Shown here: positions 49,289-61,445 of the stretch, in pieces | Numbering within the stretch: position 1 is the stretch's first letter | How the letters are laid out: each line of letters opens with the position of its first letter | NCBI GenBank assembly: GCA_964019335.1 | Contig: OZ025684.1 | Span: 372,001-436,000, forward strand | Origin: Diplonema japonicum | Taxonomy: Eukaryota > Euglenozoa > Diplonemea > Diplonemida > Diplonemidae | DNA: 64,000 nucleotides | Reading direction: 5' to 3' | Notes under the pieces: generated by a model | Databases searched by the model: none | Told to the model about the DNA's origin: nothing | The model's input: the letters and a program-made list of their open reading frames with translations, nothing else | Made by a program: the position numbers and the translations under genes

Positions 49289-49616
49289 TGGGGCTTTGAT
49301 TGCAACACTAGGTGGCGTTAAGCGTGCAATGAAGCACGAACTACCTACTTGATTACAGGGGGCGCGCCTCGGCCGAGCAGTAGCTTCTTCTGCGTTCCGC
49401 GTCGTGTCCTTAATGCGTGCGGTGTGCTCAACCCTAGCCGGGGCGTCCCGGGTAACCAAGATTCTGCGCTCGTGCAGTTTGCTGCCTGTTCGTCACCCTG
49501 AGCATCTGCGTTACGTTCTTCCACTCGGGCGCTACCGGTGATGACCGACGAGGAGGTCAACAGCGAACAACACATCTGATGTACTTCTTTTATTTTCATG
49601 TTATCCCCACCACCAA
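49289..49616 (-). mobile_element. Short retroelement family 4, copy B
   Basis: Matches 15500-15802 closely, including the same 5' boundary ending caccaccaaaaa on plus. Its 3' end differs: tgattgcaacactaggtggc, then gttaagcgtgcaatg, replaces the ggccggtgttggcggcg end of copy A. A solo copy of this alternative end is at 48033. Confidence 0.55.
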
Positions 49617-49876
49617 AAAGAAGAGAGAATACAAAAACGCACAAAGTTCACTAACACAACACGAGTGGGTGGCCCAAAAGAAGAAAGTCTCCTGTCACAG
49701 CCCCCTGTTACCCCTTCCCCCGGAAAAATGTCGCATATTGTGTTTTGGTGTTGGGGGGCGGGTATTTCGTTACCGACCCCAAGGTCTAAATGAACAAAAC
49801 AGGAAAAAAAAACTCAAATTAACATGCAAACTCCCAGAGCGAAAGCCGCATGCAAAAAGAAAAGATGTCTTTGAGG

Positions 49877-49905
49877 GAACCTGCAGTATGTGACAGGGTC
49901 GCCTG
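49877..49905 (-). repeat. Dispersed short repeat (copy of window-edge repeat)
   Basis: gaacctgcagtatgtgacag, then ggtcgcctg, followed by an A-run. It matches positions 1-26. Confidence 0.5.
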
Positions 49906-50081
49906 AAAAAAAAGAAGAAGAAGGTTCCTCACGATTTAGTACCTGCTAATTTTTTATAAAAAAAAGGCTAAGTTGTAAAGTTGACCCCCCCCCCCCCCCC
50001 CCCCCACCCACCCAATTGTTGATTAAAGCATCAGTATATAATTTAACCCTTCCGTTTTCCCCAATCCCTCCCTTTCTACAT

Positions 50082-51668
50082 CTACATATGTGGCAGCTGT
50101 CTCACAGGGCATTCCGCATCGCGCATAATGACCCCTGATGCATACGAAAAGTCCCATTCACGTGTAGCGGGGATGTGCGTCCTGGGCCACTGCTTGCGTC
50201 CCAAGGACTTCCCATTGACAGTGGCGTACTCTGGGGGGATCACCAGCGTGCACTTCGCATCAGCCATCTTATAAGTGAAGGCAGAGCAGGACGGGATTTC
50301 GTGACACCGCACAGCGCACGCAACAGGCGTGGGGACCATCGTGGTGACAGGTTGCAACTTGGTACCAAGCCCTTCCATGTGGGAGTACTTGAAATTGGTT
50401 TCGATGAAGGCTGACCCGGTGCCCCTTGTGGAGTTGAAGTCCGCAAAGCGAGCATTAGCGGAAACGGGGAGACCGAGCTTCATGAACCTCGTGCGTAGCG
50501 CACGGACAAACCGGAGAATAGAGTAGCTGATGATACCACTCATGTCGATAACAGACAGGTCAGTACGAAACCCCCTCAGATCCGTCTGTTTTCTTTGTGT
50601 CTTTCTCATGTAATATTGTAAAGACTTCGACCCGTAGTGGTTGTAGCCGATACCGGCGGCACAGCAGTTCTTGGAGTACTGAACCGGGTTTTTGGAACCG
50701 CCGCCTGAATACAACCACCGGCTGCATTGCTTCGTGTCGTCCGACCACGGTGTCAGCTTGCATTCATCGTTCTTGAAGTTCGAACCTTTTCCGGACGAGT
50801 GTTTCCAAAATTTGCTCAATCTTGGGTTCTTTTTCCATTCTGTGGTGTTGACGGGCCAGTGGACCATCCCGAAGTGGTCGGGGGTGAGGCAGTTCTTCGT
50901 GTTGAACATAACCTTCATGTGCCTGCATTCGATACAAAAATTGAAGGGTTGATTCCTACACATTGGCAGTCTGGAGTATTTCCCAGTATTAACATGCGCA
51001 CAATTCCCTCCAGACGCGAGGAAGTTCTCAGACATTAAGCCAGCAGGGTGGTAGTTGAAACCGTTCGTTCCAAAACGCTCCCATCTTATAGTAACATGCG
51101 ACTGTAGTGGGTCGCAGTTGTTGGTGACGAAGGACGATAGGTCGCAGCCGGTGTGTGGGAAGATGAATTCATCTGTGTCGGCAAAGATGAGCCAGTTTAC
51201 TAGATGTCCCATTTTTTCGGCGCAGTATTTTGGTGCGATGCAGTTGTGTTTCCAGTTTTGGGTTGGGATAACCATTTCGCACCCCGGGTGGTGCAGTGGC
51301 ATCTTTCCTGGTATTATTGTTAAGAAGCCTGTTTTTTCGTAGTACTTCATAATGGCTTCGGAGCCGTCGTGGGTTTCGTTCGTGTTGTCGTTAACCAGCC
51401 ACAGGTGGTCCACCCCTGAGAGGATTTGTAGTTCGATCCATTCTCGAAGCCAGGCTCCAGAGCCTCGTGTTTGTCCGCAAATTCCTAAGTTGTACCTTCC
51501 GGCTGTCATTTTTCCAAATGTCTCGTTTTCTTGCGGTATTTGGGGTTGCGTTGCGGTTTTGATCTCGTTTGTCTCGCAGTTTGTGCCCTTCGCTTGGGGT
51601 CTTGGGAACGATACCAGCCCGGCCACCATTGCTACCGCCATGAAGATACCGCACTTTAATTTGCTCAT
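50082..51668 (-). CDS. GT92-like glycosyltransferase with C-terminal PAN/apple-like domain
   Basis: 528 residues. A signal anchor lies at about 6-21 (CGIFMAVAMVAGLVSF). The GT92/DUF23 catalytic region runs about 58-330: LGICGQTRGSGAWLREWIEL, QILSGVDHLWLVNDNT, then WLIFADTDEFIF with the metal-binding D164-x-D166, and a Cys/His-rich back half (MCRNQPFNFCIECRHMKVMF, HFGMVHWPVNTTEW). The C-terminal 100 residues contain a PAN/apple-like segment (CAVRCHEIPSCSAFTYKMAD, then AKCTLV). Likely a Golgi type II enzyme that adds a sugar, possibly galactose, to glycans. The acceptor is unknown. The first upstream gene is far away, and the 5' flank is A/T-run rich. Confidence 0.86.
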   Translation of the reverse strand: MSKLKCGIFMAVAMVAGLVSFPRPQAKGTNCETNEIKTATQPQIPQENETFGKMTAGRYNLGICGQTRGSGAWLREWIELQILSGVDHLWLVNDNTNETHDGSEAIMKYYEKTGFLTIIPGKMPLHHPGCEMVIPTQNWKHNCIAPKYCAEKMGHLVNWLIFADTDEFIFPHTGCDLSSFVTNNCDPLQSHVTIRWERFGTNGFNYHPAGLMSENFLASGGNCAHVNTGKYSRLPMCRNQPFNFCIECRHMKVMFNTKNCLTPDHFGMVHWPVNTTEWKKNPRLSKFWKHSSGKGSNFKNDECKLTPWSDDTKQCSRWLYSGGGSKNPVQYSKNCCAAGIGYNHYGSKSLQYYMRKTQRKQTDLRGFRTDLSVIDMSGIISYSILRFVRALRTRFMKLGLPVSANARFADFNSTRGTGSAFIETNFKYSHMEGLGTKLQPVTTMVPTPVACAVRCHEIPSCSAFTYKMADAKCTLVIPPEYATVNGKSLGRKQWPRTHIPATREWDFSYASGVIMRDAECPVRQLPHM

Positions 51669-54600
51669 TTCTTTTTTTTTTTCTCTTTTTTTTTTTTTTT
51701 TGGGTAATATGTTAAAATAAATAAAAATAAATAAAAATAAAAAAGAGATAGCAAAAAAAAAAAAAAAAAAAAAAAAAGAAAAAAGAAAGAAAATAAAAGA
51801 GAGTGAAGAAAAAAAAAAATTGAGAGGAGAATTATATCAAGGAGGAAAGGAGGAGAGGGAAAAGAAAAAAAAAAAAAAAACAAAGAAGATAAAAGTGAGA
51901 GGGGAAGTGAAATACCGGTAGTGAAATAGTATATAAAAAAAAAGAAGATAATATATGAGTTAAAGGAAGTCTCACAAAGAAAAAAAAGAATGAGAAAAAA
52001 AAAGGGAATCTTTGGGGAAACCCCCACAAAGAAATAGGTTTTCTTTTTTTTTTTCTTTCTTCTCTTCTACCCCCCCTTTTTCCAACTTGAGAAAAACGAG
52101 AGGAAAAAAAAAAAAGGAGAAAAAACAAGAGAAACCGGAAAATACAGAGAGGGAGGTAAACATATAAAAGGGAGAGGGGCGAGGGAGGAGGGGGATATGA
52201 AAGAGAAACTTGCTTGTGTGACTTGGCAATCAGTTGCTGGTAAAAAAGAAAGAATAAAAAAAAAAGAAATACAAAGAATAAAAAAATACACAAAAGAACA
52301 GAAGCGAGAACCTCAGGGACAACTTTTTCGATTTTGCACCAGCCTTCTGGCTTCTCTCAGAGGAAAAAAAAAGGATCAAAAAAGATATATTTATTTATTC
52401 CCTCCATTTTTTTTTCCCTTTCACTATGCCCCTATCCATTCTCCTTATTAGTTGCTTCTATGTATTGTACTTTTTTCTTTTTTTTTTTCTTTTTTTTTTT
52501 TTTTTGTTGTTTGCTGTGATCAGGCAAATCAGTTTTGCATTGAGTATAGAAAAAGATATTGGTGACATTTGTCAGCAGCGGTCTTTGCAAATTACCACAG
52601 CTTGGGGGGCCCCAAAGTGCACGTTAGGTCAGTACACTGGGGTAGGGGTGCGGGGTGGTTTCAAAAAAAAAATATGTTGCGTCCCCAGCCACCTCGTTCT
52701 CAAGGTAAATTCGAGGTCATTTTTTTTTTCGCTTGAACTACCTGTCCCCGCCCCACAGCAGTTTGTCCACAGACTTCTCTGTAACGTCATGCTGCCCCTT
52801 AAACTAAATAAAATAACATACAAAAAGAAACACTGAACTTTTTAAAGAAATACGGGTAGTGAGAAGCACTCTACATGACAGCCTTTTCTGGGCCTGCGCA
52901 TCTGCTTAGGCGGAGCAAAAAAGGTTTTTTTTTTGCGTTGTGTCATCCCATGGGATTGTCTGAGAAAAGGATTTTTTTTTTTTTTTTTTTTTTTTTCCCG
53001 ACTTGTCCCACTTGTCGCCCATTTTTTTTTTTTTCCTCCATTAGTTGCCTTTTGAGTATGTTCTTTTTTTTTTTTTTTCAAAAAAAAAAAAAAAAAAAAA
53101 AAAAGAAAAAGAAATTGAGGATCGGCACCTCCCTTAGTTTTCTTCGTGGCTCATTTCATAACAGAAAGATTCTATTTTTTTTTTCGTTATATATATTCCT
53201 TTCTTCTTTAATTTATGTAGTATATGTCTCGATTTCCACCGTCAGGTCTTTCGGTGTGCGAACCTGACACAAGAGATTTTGCATTGGAAAAAAAAAAAAA
53301 AAAAAGAGAGATTTAAAAGCGAGTAACAAAATGTTCAAGGCCCTGTTCTGGCAAGGTGCTCTGAAAAACCATTGACTGTGGTGAAATTGAAAGCACCTTT
53401 TCTTTTTTTTTTTTTCCCCTTTCTTTTCTTTCTTTTCCCTTTTTTTTATATTTCGAAAAAATCTTTTTTTTTTTCTTCTTTTTTTTTTTTTTGTTTGCAG
53501 CAAAAACTGTAAAACCAAGAATAATCCTCACCCCAAAAAAAGAAAAAAAGAAAAAAGAAAAAAAAGAAAAAAAAGCCACGCATTTCTAATTAAATGTGCA
53601 ATTTTCTTTCCGATGAACTTTGCTTGTCACTTGATTCGATTCCTTGGTTTACAAAAAATAAATAAAAAACATGGTGTTTGTTTTCTGCTTTGTTCTCTCT
53701 TCACTTTATGTGTGAACAGGACCGCATTCTTATATCTTGGAGAAACCGCTGCTGAAAGGGTAAGTCGTTTCATTTTTATTGGGGGGGGGAATCACGAAAA
53801 TTGACTCGTGCCCCCTTTGCCAATAAAAAACTACTTCGGCACTCCCCCCCCCACCTCCCCTTGACAACAAATTATTTTTAAGAAAAGGATTTTTTTTTTT
53901 CCGCCGTTCCTTTTTCTTTTTTTTTCCCCTTCCTTTTTCTCTATTCCGGAATTAAATCCAGGCAGTTAAAAGAGGTTTCTTACTTTGCGCACTAGAACAG
54001 TGGAAGAAAGAAGGAGGTGTGGGGGGGGGGGGGGGGAACAGAATTCTCTTCCCCCCCCTTTTTTTTCTCCTTTTTTTTTAAAAATTTGCAATTTCTCATT
54101 CTGCGTTTTTCTCTATTCTTTTTTTAAACGCAGAATTCAAAAAAAAAATAAATAAAATTAAAAATACTAGAGGGCGGAGGCACATACAGGAGATAAAGCT
54201 TTATTGCTCCCTTGCACATTTTCCTTGGCCGTAACTGGATGGACAAAAAAAAAAAAAAAATGGGAAAAAAAAACTGCTTCCTTTTTCATCATTTTTGAGG
54301 AGAAGTTCGCAGCTTTTGCCAACAGTGGTTTTTTTTTTCTTTTTTTTTCTCTTTCTTTTGTTGTAAAAAGAAAATAATTTTTCATTTTTTGATTAAACGC
54401 GCGCAAGTCCGCACTTTTTCACGTGGTTTTGGGGTACATAAAACTGCTCTGCGTACGGTTTCTTTTTTTTTTTTTTTTCCTCTTTTTCTTAAAGAAACTC
54501 AAACTGGAACGGGAAAAAAAAGATGAAGAAGAATGTCTTTATTTGCCTCTAAAATCATTGATATTTGAGCAACTTCTGTTCTCAAAAAAAAGAAAAAAAA

Positions 54601-54730
54601 AAAAAAAAAACCAACACAAAAAAAATATGAAGAATGAAGAATGAAGAATGAAAAATAGAGATAAATAAATCAAAAATATTTAAACTTTTTTAAATTTTTT
54701 TTTTCTTTTTTTATTTATAAACTCCGTTCA

Positions 54731-54761
<31 letters not shown>

Positions 54762-55597
54762 CATAAAATTTCCTTTCCTTCTTTTTATATATATTTTTTC
54801 GTCCTATATTGCCTCTGTAAATCTGTAAATCTAAATGTGTAGAATAAAAAAAGTGCCACTGACAAGCGCCCGAGTTTTTTGTATCCGGGAATCCGTCAAG
54901 CCGGGAGTTTTTCCCATCCGAGCTTGTTAGTCAGCCATCTTTCACTTTCTACATATTCCTATTTTAACTGTCACCACCTTCCTAGTCACTGTGACTCCAC
55001 TTAGCAGATCTTACATTTTTGTTCAAAGAAGGAGCAGGGGAAAAGAGGAAAAAAAAAAAAAAAAGCAAAACACAACGCGAAATCACAACCGCAAGCAAAG
55101 AAATAATTTATTTTCTTCTTCTAAATTCCTTTTTTTTTTTTAAAACATGGGTCGTCCTGATCTTCAATTTGGTGCGCCATAAAGTGGAAACAAAAAAAAA
55201 AAAAAAATGGGAAATTCTCAATTTTTTTTTTTTTTTTTTTTTTTCCCCTAGTGAAGTGTCTGACACCGCACATTCTATAGAGGCGGTCCACATGGGTTTC
55301 ACATCCAGGATAGAGCCCCTGATTTATAAGTGTACAATTCTTCAAAATTTCTTCATTTATTTTGTGAGGTAAAACAAAAATAAAAATCCCGGTAACCAGG
55401 TAAAATAAAGCCCTCCCCCCAATGGCGGGTGTTTGTGTATATCGTTTGACAGGGCAGGAGGAAAGCAAATGACTTACGAAAAAAAAAAAAAAAACATGAT
55501 TTTGTTGGGGCCAGCTAGGTGGGTTTCGTTAGTTGTTTAGACCCGTCGTCTGGTAATTTTGACCATCTAAGAACAACAAAAAAAAAAGAAAAAGAAA

Positions 55598-55623
55598 AAC
55601 AACAACAACAACAACAACAACAA
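55598..55623. repeat. (CAA)n microsatellite
   Basis: About eight tandem caa units between A-runs. Confidence 0.9.
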
Positions 55624-55699
55624 AAAAAAAAAAGAGGTGAAAGGCTTTCATTTAAGGTGTGCGGGTTTGCTTTTCGCTTTCCTAGGGCGGCCCTTGTGA

Positions 55700-55765
<66 letters not shown>

Positions 55766-55833
55766 CTGCGACTAAACCGCTAGACCGGTTAAGGAGCAAT
55801 TGTAAGCGCAACAATAAAATGTCCACTGATGGG

Positions 55834-55868
<35 letters not shown>

Positions 55869-55872
55869 AGAA

Positions 55873-55974
55873 GAGGAACTGGCCGTTGTATGTACGTGCC
55901 GGGTAAAGTTTGTGAACCTGAAACACGTTGCCAACATTCCCCTTTTGTTTAGACAAGTCAAAGACTCGTTCTTG
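55873..55974 (-). repeat. SINE-like dispersed repeat, copy 4
   Basis: gaggaactggccgttgtatg, then tacgtgccgggtaaagtttg, cacgttgccaacattcccct and agacaagtcaaagactcgtt. It is flanked by A-runs of about 45 and 20 bases. Confidence 0.75.
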
Positions 55975-56321
55975 AAAAAAGAAAAAAAAAAAAAAAAAGA
56001 AATGCAAAGAAGGGTCGGTAAGAGCATAATCTTACGCAGGGGCACATATTTGAATACATCCCCGTTCCCATTTTTCTTCTTTCCTTTTTTTTATTTTCTT
56101 CTTTTTTTTTATTTTCCCACATGCCAAACGAAAACTTTTTTTCGTTTTGAACAGCTGTTGAAAACGAATAAAAAAGGAAGAAGAAAAGAAAAAATAAGGC
56201 AAAACCGCCGTTCCCGCAGGAGGAAAAAAGGGAGAGGAATATCTTTATAAAAAATGAAAAAAGTTTTTTTTTCGAAAAAAAAAAGGGGGGAAAGAAAGAA
56301 AAAGAAAGCAGCGCGAAAGAA

Positions 56322-56358
<37 letters not shown>

Positions 56359-57610
56359 AGTGCAAAGAAATAGAAAAAAAAAAAAAGAAGCAGAAAAAAA
56401 ACGTGAGTAGGAAGAGGTATGAGGGAAAAATAAAAAAAGAAGGAATGAAAGAAGAAAAAAAAAAAAACCAAATCAGTAACCGGCTTTTTCTTCTTCTTTT
56501 TTTTTTTCCCCTTCTTTTACCCGGCCTTTCCTTGATAGGCAAAGGTAGAGGGGGGAAATAAAAAAATAAAAATAAACCCGCTATTATTTTTTTTTTTTTT
56601 TCCCCTCGGAAAAAGGGGGTCCAGACCCTCAGTGAAACCAGTTGGGCACCTTGTGGCTAATCGAGTAATTTTGTTTTGTCTTGGCTTCCTTGTCAAGTAC
56701 TTTCCCACAGGGAGCCAAAACAGGATGGCAAAGTCGTGTCGGATATCTCTACACATGCCCCAACAGGCCAAGAGCGGACCCCAAAAAAGTGAAATTTGGG
56801 CTTTAGTTAAAAAATAGGAGGAAAGGAAAAAGAAATAAAATAAGAAAAAGAGGGTTCACTTCAGTACTTTCTCTTTCTTTCATTGGGGGAAGATAAATAA
56901 GAGTGTGGCGATTTTTTTTTTTTTTTTTTTTCCCCTCTTTCTTTCCGGTTCTTCAATTGTTGTTTACTGCAATTTAAATACTGTAAAAAATGAAAAAAAA
57001 AAACCCCCGAGTTTTTTTTTTTTGAACTTCAGGGGCAGTTTTGGACACCCCCCCTTTTTTTTACAGTATTTTTTCGTTCTTCTTCTTTTTTTTTGCTTTT
57101 GAAAAAAAAGCAAAAATTCTTTTAACAAAAAGAGGTTTAGGCGATGATGCGTAAAAGCCGGACGAACCTACCCCTACTCTTCCCTAATTTTCTTTTTATT
57201 AAAAAAAAAGCAAACAACTAATTCATGGAAAAAAAAAAAAAAAAAAAAAAAGAAGAACCGCTAAAAAGACCTCTTTTCTTTCATTCTTTCTTTTCCTCTC
57301 CCACAAATAGATTGCAAAAAAAAAAAAAATAGAAAACTTCGCTAAAGTAAAACAAAATCAGCAAAAAAGTAGAGTATGTTGGGGAAGGGGGGGGAGGAGG
57401 GCAACAAAGTGTCTTTTTACACAGTCAATAAAAAAGCAAATTGAAAGGGAACAAAATTTAAGGGGGGGGAAAAAAGAACAAAAAAAAAGCCTCTTGTCTT
57501 TTTTTTTTCCTGCACCTTCTCTCTTTCTCATTTCCCGTTTTTTTTTTTTTTTTTTTTTCCCTTCAGAATTTTTTTCCCCCTTCTGTTTGTTTGTTTGTTT
57601 GTTTTGTTTT

Positions 57611-57649
<39 letters not shown>

Positions 57650-57930
57650 CAGTAGTGGCAGGACGACTCCCCTAAAAAAAATTCTACAACTGCAGCTACG
57701 AAGAGAAGGAAAATGAAAAAAAAAAAAAAATGAATGGAAAAGAAATTTTTAAGAAAAATCAACAACGAATGTTGTTGCTTTTTTTTTTCTTTTTTTTTCC
57801 CCCCTTTTTTTTTTTCGGACAAAATCGGAAAAAAAAAAAAGGGTTGAAGAGATATCTGGCTGGAAACGTAAAAAAGTCCGGCTTTAAATAAAATAAATAC
57901 AACTCAAAAACTGATCGAAAAGATAGGGGG

Positions 57931-57976
<46 letters not shown>

Positions 57977-58604
57977 AAACCTGTTTTTTTTCTGCCCTAA
58001 CCGAGCCTTCTAGTTATCCTACAGTTCAAAATGAGTGGATTAGACCCCCTTTTTTTTTTGGATTCCTCATAAAATAGTCACAGGTTTCTTAAATTACCTT
58101 CTTTATCCTTCCCTTGGCTGATACTCTGTATCCCTCTGGGTGAGGCAGCGTAGGATATAAAAGTCCACTTTAAATCAAATAGTTTTTCTTTTTCCTTCTT
58201 TTTTTTTTCTTTCTTTTTTTTTTTTTTCCCCACTTGCACTATCAATTTACAGTACTAAAAAAGAAAGGCAAGCTATTCGTCATTCGTGCGTGCTGCGGAT
58301 ACTGTTACACTTTTTTTTTTTTTTTTTTTTTTTTTTTTCCTTCTTTTTTTTTTTTTCTTCATCATCAATAAAAAAAAAAAAAAAAAAAAAGGTTCATTGG
58401 AGCTTTTGTGAACACGCAACTGAGCAGCACAACAACAACGACTGAGATTTTTTTTTTTTTTTTTTGAAAAACTTTCCCATTAGAAAAAAAAGGGGGAGAG
58501 GGGGGGAAAAAAAAACTAGACATTTAACCTGAGGTGTTCTCAGGTCTTCACTGATCTAGTCACTATCTTTTCTCCCTCTTCTTCTTTTTTTTCTCTTTTT
58601 TTTT

Positions 58605-58642
58605 TCTTCTTCTTCTTCTTCTTCTTCTTCTTCTTCTTCTTC
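58605..58642. repeat. (TTC)n microsatellite
   Basis: About 12 tandem ttc units in a longer pyrimidine tract. Confidence 0.9.
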
Positions 58643-59054
58643 TTTTTTTTTTTTTCTCCCCACCCACTGTGGGCTTGTCATTTCTTAGAATATTGGTTTA
58701 GATGTCATCTAATACCGGGCTTGGACTCAATATGAAAACGGAAAAAGGATATTTGCCGCTTGTTTCAAATTAATTTCGTACTACAGACTCTTTTAAGAGC
58801 CAAAAAAAAAATAGTAATCTTCAGGAAACAACTTTTCTAAATATTTCTTTTTCGTTTCCATATCATGTCCAAAAAATTCGGTAAAGTAGTAAAGCCTTGA
58901 GGGAAAAAAAATAAATAAATTTATAGAACTTCGAATTAAAAAAAAAATGGGGAAAACGGTTTTTTTTTGGGGGGGGAGGGGAAAGAAGTAAAAGTACTTT
59001 GTCCCTTTTTTTTTTTTTTTGTCACCTCAATGGAAACATTTCAGATAGCGTTAA

Positions 59055-59089
<35 letters not shown>

Positions 59090-59099
59090 AAAAGAAGTA

Positions 59100-60180
59100 T
59101 GACTTTAATTGCCTCTCAAGTCTTTGACTTGAAAAACAATTTTTGTAGGCGATGCTGTCGCGAACAACTGCAGGTTCCCTTCAAAGACCATCTTTGGGGG
59201 TCGGTGACGGTGTTGTCGGGGGTGCTATCGGTTTTTGGGGCATGGGTGAGAAGCTTGCCAACAAGTTCTTCTTTGAAGCTCGGGAAACCATAATTTTTGC
59301 CACATTCCCTGCTCTTCTTCCAGATTATGGAGGGGTTGGCAACACAGCTTTCCAGGACCCAATAAAAAACGACCATGGTCCACTTCCGGGTTTTCATATG
59401 CCGAACTCCAGTCCCCTGGAGCAGGTCTTGCCGGTCAGGGGTCGACAGCAAACCCTTAGGAGTCGACAGTACGCATGACTAGGTCCTGTGTTGTGGACTT
59501 CTTGCTGAAAATGTTGAAATTCGCCAGGTAACAGTTTTATGAGTCGCATGTAGCGATTACCTTGATGCCCACCGAGTTGCTTTTTCGTGGTGCCATGACT
59601 TTTATTGTTGTCGGGATAACACTGTCGTCAACAGACAACCACTTGCCAGGGGTCCGCACAGTCCTACACCGGTTGACAATGATGTCAAGAAACCTGCATG
59701 AGGAGCAGTTTCAGGCCTTCCAAATGTTTTCCAGGTTGTCAAAGGTGAGGTAGCGCTGTATGTCAACGAATCGGTTTGCTCATTTTCTCAAAAGCCGGAT
59801 GGCTAAATTAGAATTTGTTGTCCAGTAGCTCTTCATTCGGTGCCGAGCGTAAACCCATTAACAGGACCAACCCAAGCCAAATTTTGTACTCTGGGATGGA
59901 AAGATTCAGATTCCGCTGTTTTTTTGAACCGAAACGACCGTTCGTGGAAGAAACTATGAGCTCAAGTACCGCGTGTGTAAAAAAAAAGATTAAAAACACC
60001 CTCCTCATTGGCCGCTTCACCTAGAGGTGTCCTAAGCCCACCTTTTTACGGAAATGATATGTTTCGGGCCTTTGGGAGTATTTCTCCCACCCAAGCATCG
60101 TTTCCGGCCCCTCTTTGACCACCTCATCGTCTTTTTCTTCTTTTTCTGACCAGTCGGGGGAGACTCACGTTTTCGCTGCT
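59100..60180 (-). pseudogene. Broken piggyBac-like transposase
   Basis: Read on the minus strand with several stops and frameshifts. There is an acidic N-terminal part (SEKEEKDDEVVKEGPETMLG), then the start of the DDE_Tnp_1_7 domain (LELIVSSTNGRF, PEYKIWLGLVLLMGL), FEKMSKPI and, in another frame, RFVDIQRYLTFDN. Next comes the first catalytic block (GKWLSVDDSVIPTTIKVM, VGIKVIATCDS), a deletion of the middle, and then PDRQDLLQGTGVRHMKTRKW, VVFYWVLESCVANPSIIW, the typical third-Asp and C-terminal part. Clearly the piggyBac family, clearly dead. Its N-terminal 300 bp match the plus-strand remnant at 22827. Confidence 0.82.
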
Positions 60181-61445
60181 ATTTTGACCATCTGATTTCA
60201 TTTTAAGCCAACCCTGCCGGTTTCAATTAAAACAAAACGTTTAACGCAAAATGTAGTTCCAAGACAAAATAAACCGCGCAACAATGCCATATTTTGAAGT
60301 CCAGGGGCCGTGTTCAAAAAAAAGTACTTAGCGAAAAAGCAAATTTTGAAATAAGGACAAAAACGTCCGCGCTGGCGTTTAGGGGTTATTTAATTTTTGT
60401 AAAGTTGGGAAATTCGGACACCAAGAAAACTGCAATCATAGCAGAGCAATGCTGAGTTTTGTCGCACTCGCCTCTCGGATACACCGGTTCAAGTACTGGA
60501 AGGTGAACTTTCTTTTGGAAAATCGGGGTCAAAAGACCTGACCTACGGCGGTGTTAGCGGCCGCCAGATTCAAAAGAAAATGAAGGCGGATACCGAAAAA
60601 CCCCGAAAAATTGCTTTGAGTAAAAAAAAAAATAAAAATCAGATTTTTACTCTTGCATTTTTTTTTTTTTTTTTTTACCACACTTTCTTTAAAAAGCCAA
60701 GTTCGGGTCCATTGCTTTGCATTTCATGTAACTTTGCGGAATTAAATAAAAATAATTGTTGAAAGGTTGCATTTTCTGTGCGCAAACATGGGGGGGGGGG
60801 GGGGGGGGGGCAATGGTGAAACTTAAAGTAAAACCACTCATCTGAACTGCAAAATTTGCAGTGGGTGTGTTCCTATACTTCCTATCTGTTTCTACCCATT
60901 ACAGCAAATGTTCACAGCACAGTGTACCTTAGCGAAAAAAGAATTGGGGAAAAAAAAAAAAAAAAAGGCCTGTTTCGCAGGCCCCTAAAATAATGTGGTT
61001 TTTTTTCTTTTTTTTTTTTTTCGTTTTTCGTTTTTTTTTTTTTTTTTGTGACCTCCTTTTTTGTCTACATTCTTTTTTTTTTTTTTTAAAAATAAGAAAA
61101 AAAAAAAAAAAAAAAAAAAATGTGGGAAGGGAGTAGGAGGGGGAGGGAACGGGAATAATTAAAAAAATAAAAATAAAAATATTTCTCTTTTTTTTTTTTT
61201 TTTTTCCTTTTTTTTCTTTTTCTTTTTTTTTGCTTTCTTTCGGGCTTTCATTTTTCTGTTTCGAAAAAAAAAAAAAAAAAGTGGTGCACAATGTACAAGA
61301 AACAGTACACCAATGATGCAAAAAAAAAAAATAGGGGGGGACGGGGGCTGCAGAGCCCAGTCCTCCTAGTGTTTTGTTGTGTTGAGTAAAGGGGGTTTTT
61401 TTTGGGGGGGGGGAAGAGAGGGAGAATTTCTTTTTTTTTTCTCAT
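60181..61445. other. Intergenic upstream of the piggyBac remnant
   Basis: 60181-60640 is of ordinary complexity and probably still belongs to the transposon's 5' flank. Beyond it are T-, A- and G-runs (G-run near 60791-60810). No gene was found. Confidence 0.45.

Larger units (their letters stand above)
51669..59050. other. Gene-poor homopolymer desert
   Basis: Over 7 kb with no supportable gene on either strand. It is dominated by A- and T-runs, many of 15-40 bases, with C- and G-runs near 54010-54030. Stretches of ordinary complexity (52510-52810, 53590-53780, 54840-55010, 56610-56800) have no recognisable coding or RNA features. SINE-like copy 4 is at 55873-55974. Two microsatellites are listed separately. 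Confidence 0.55.
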
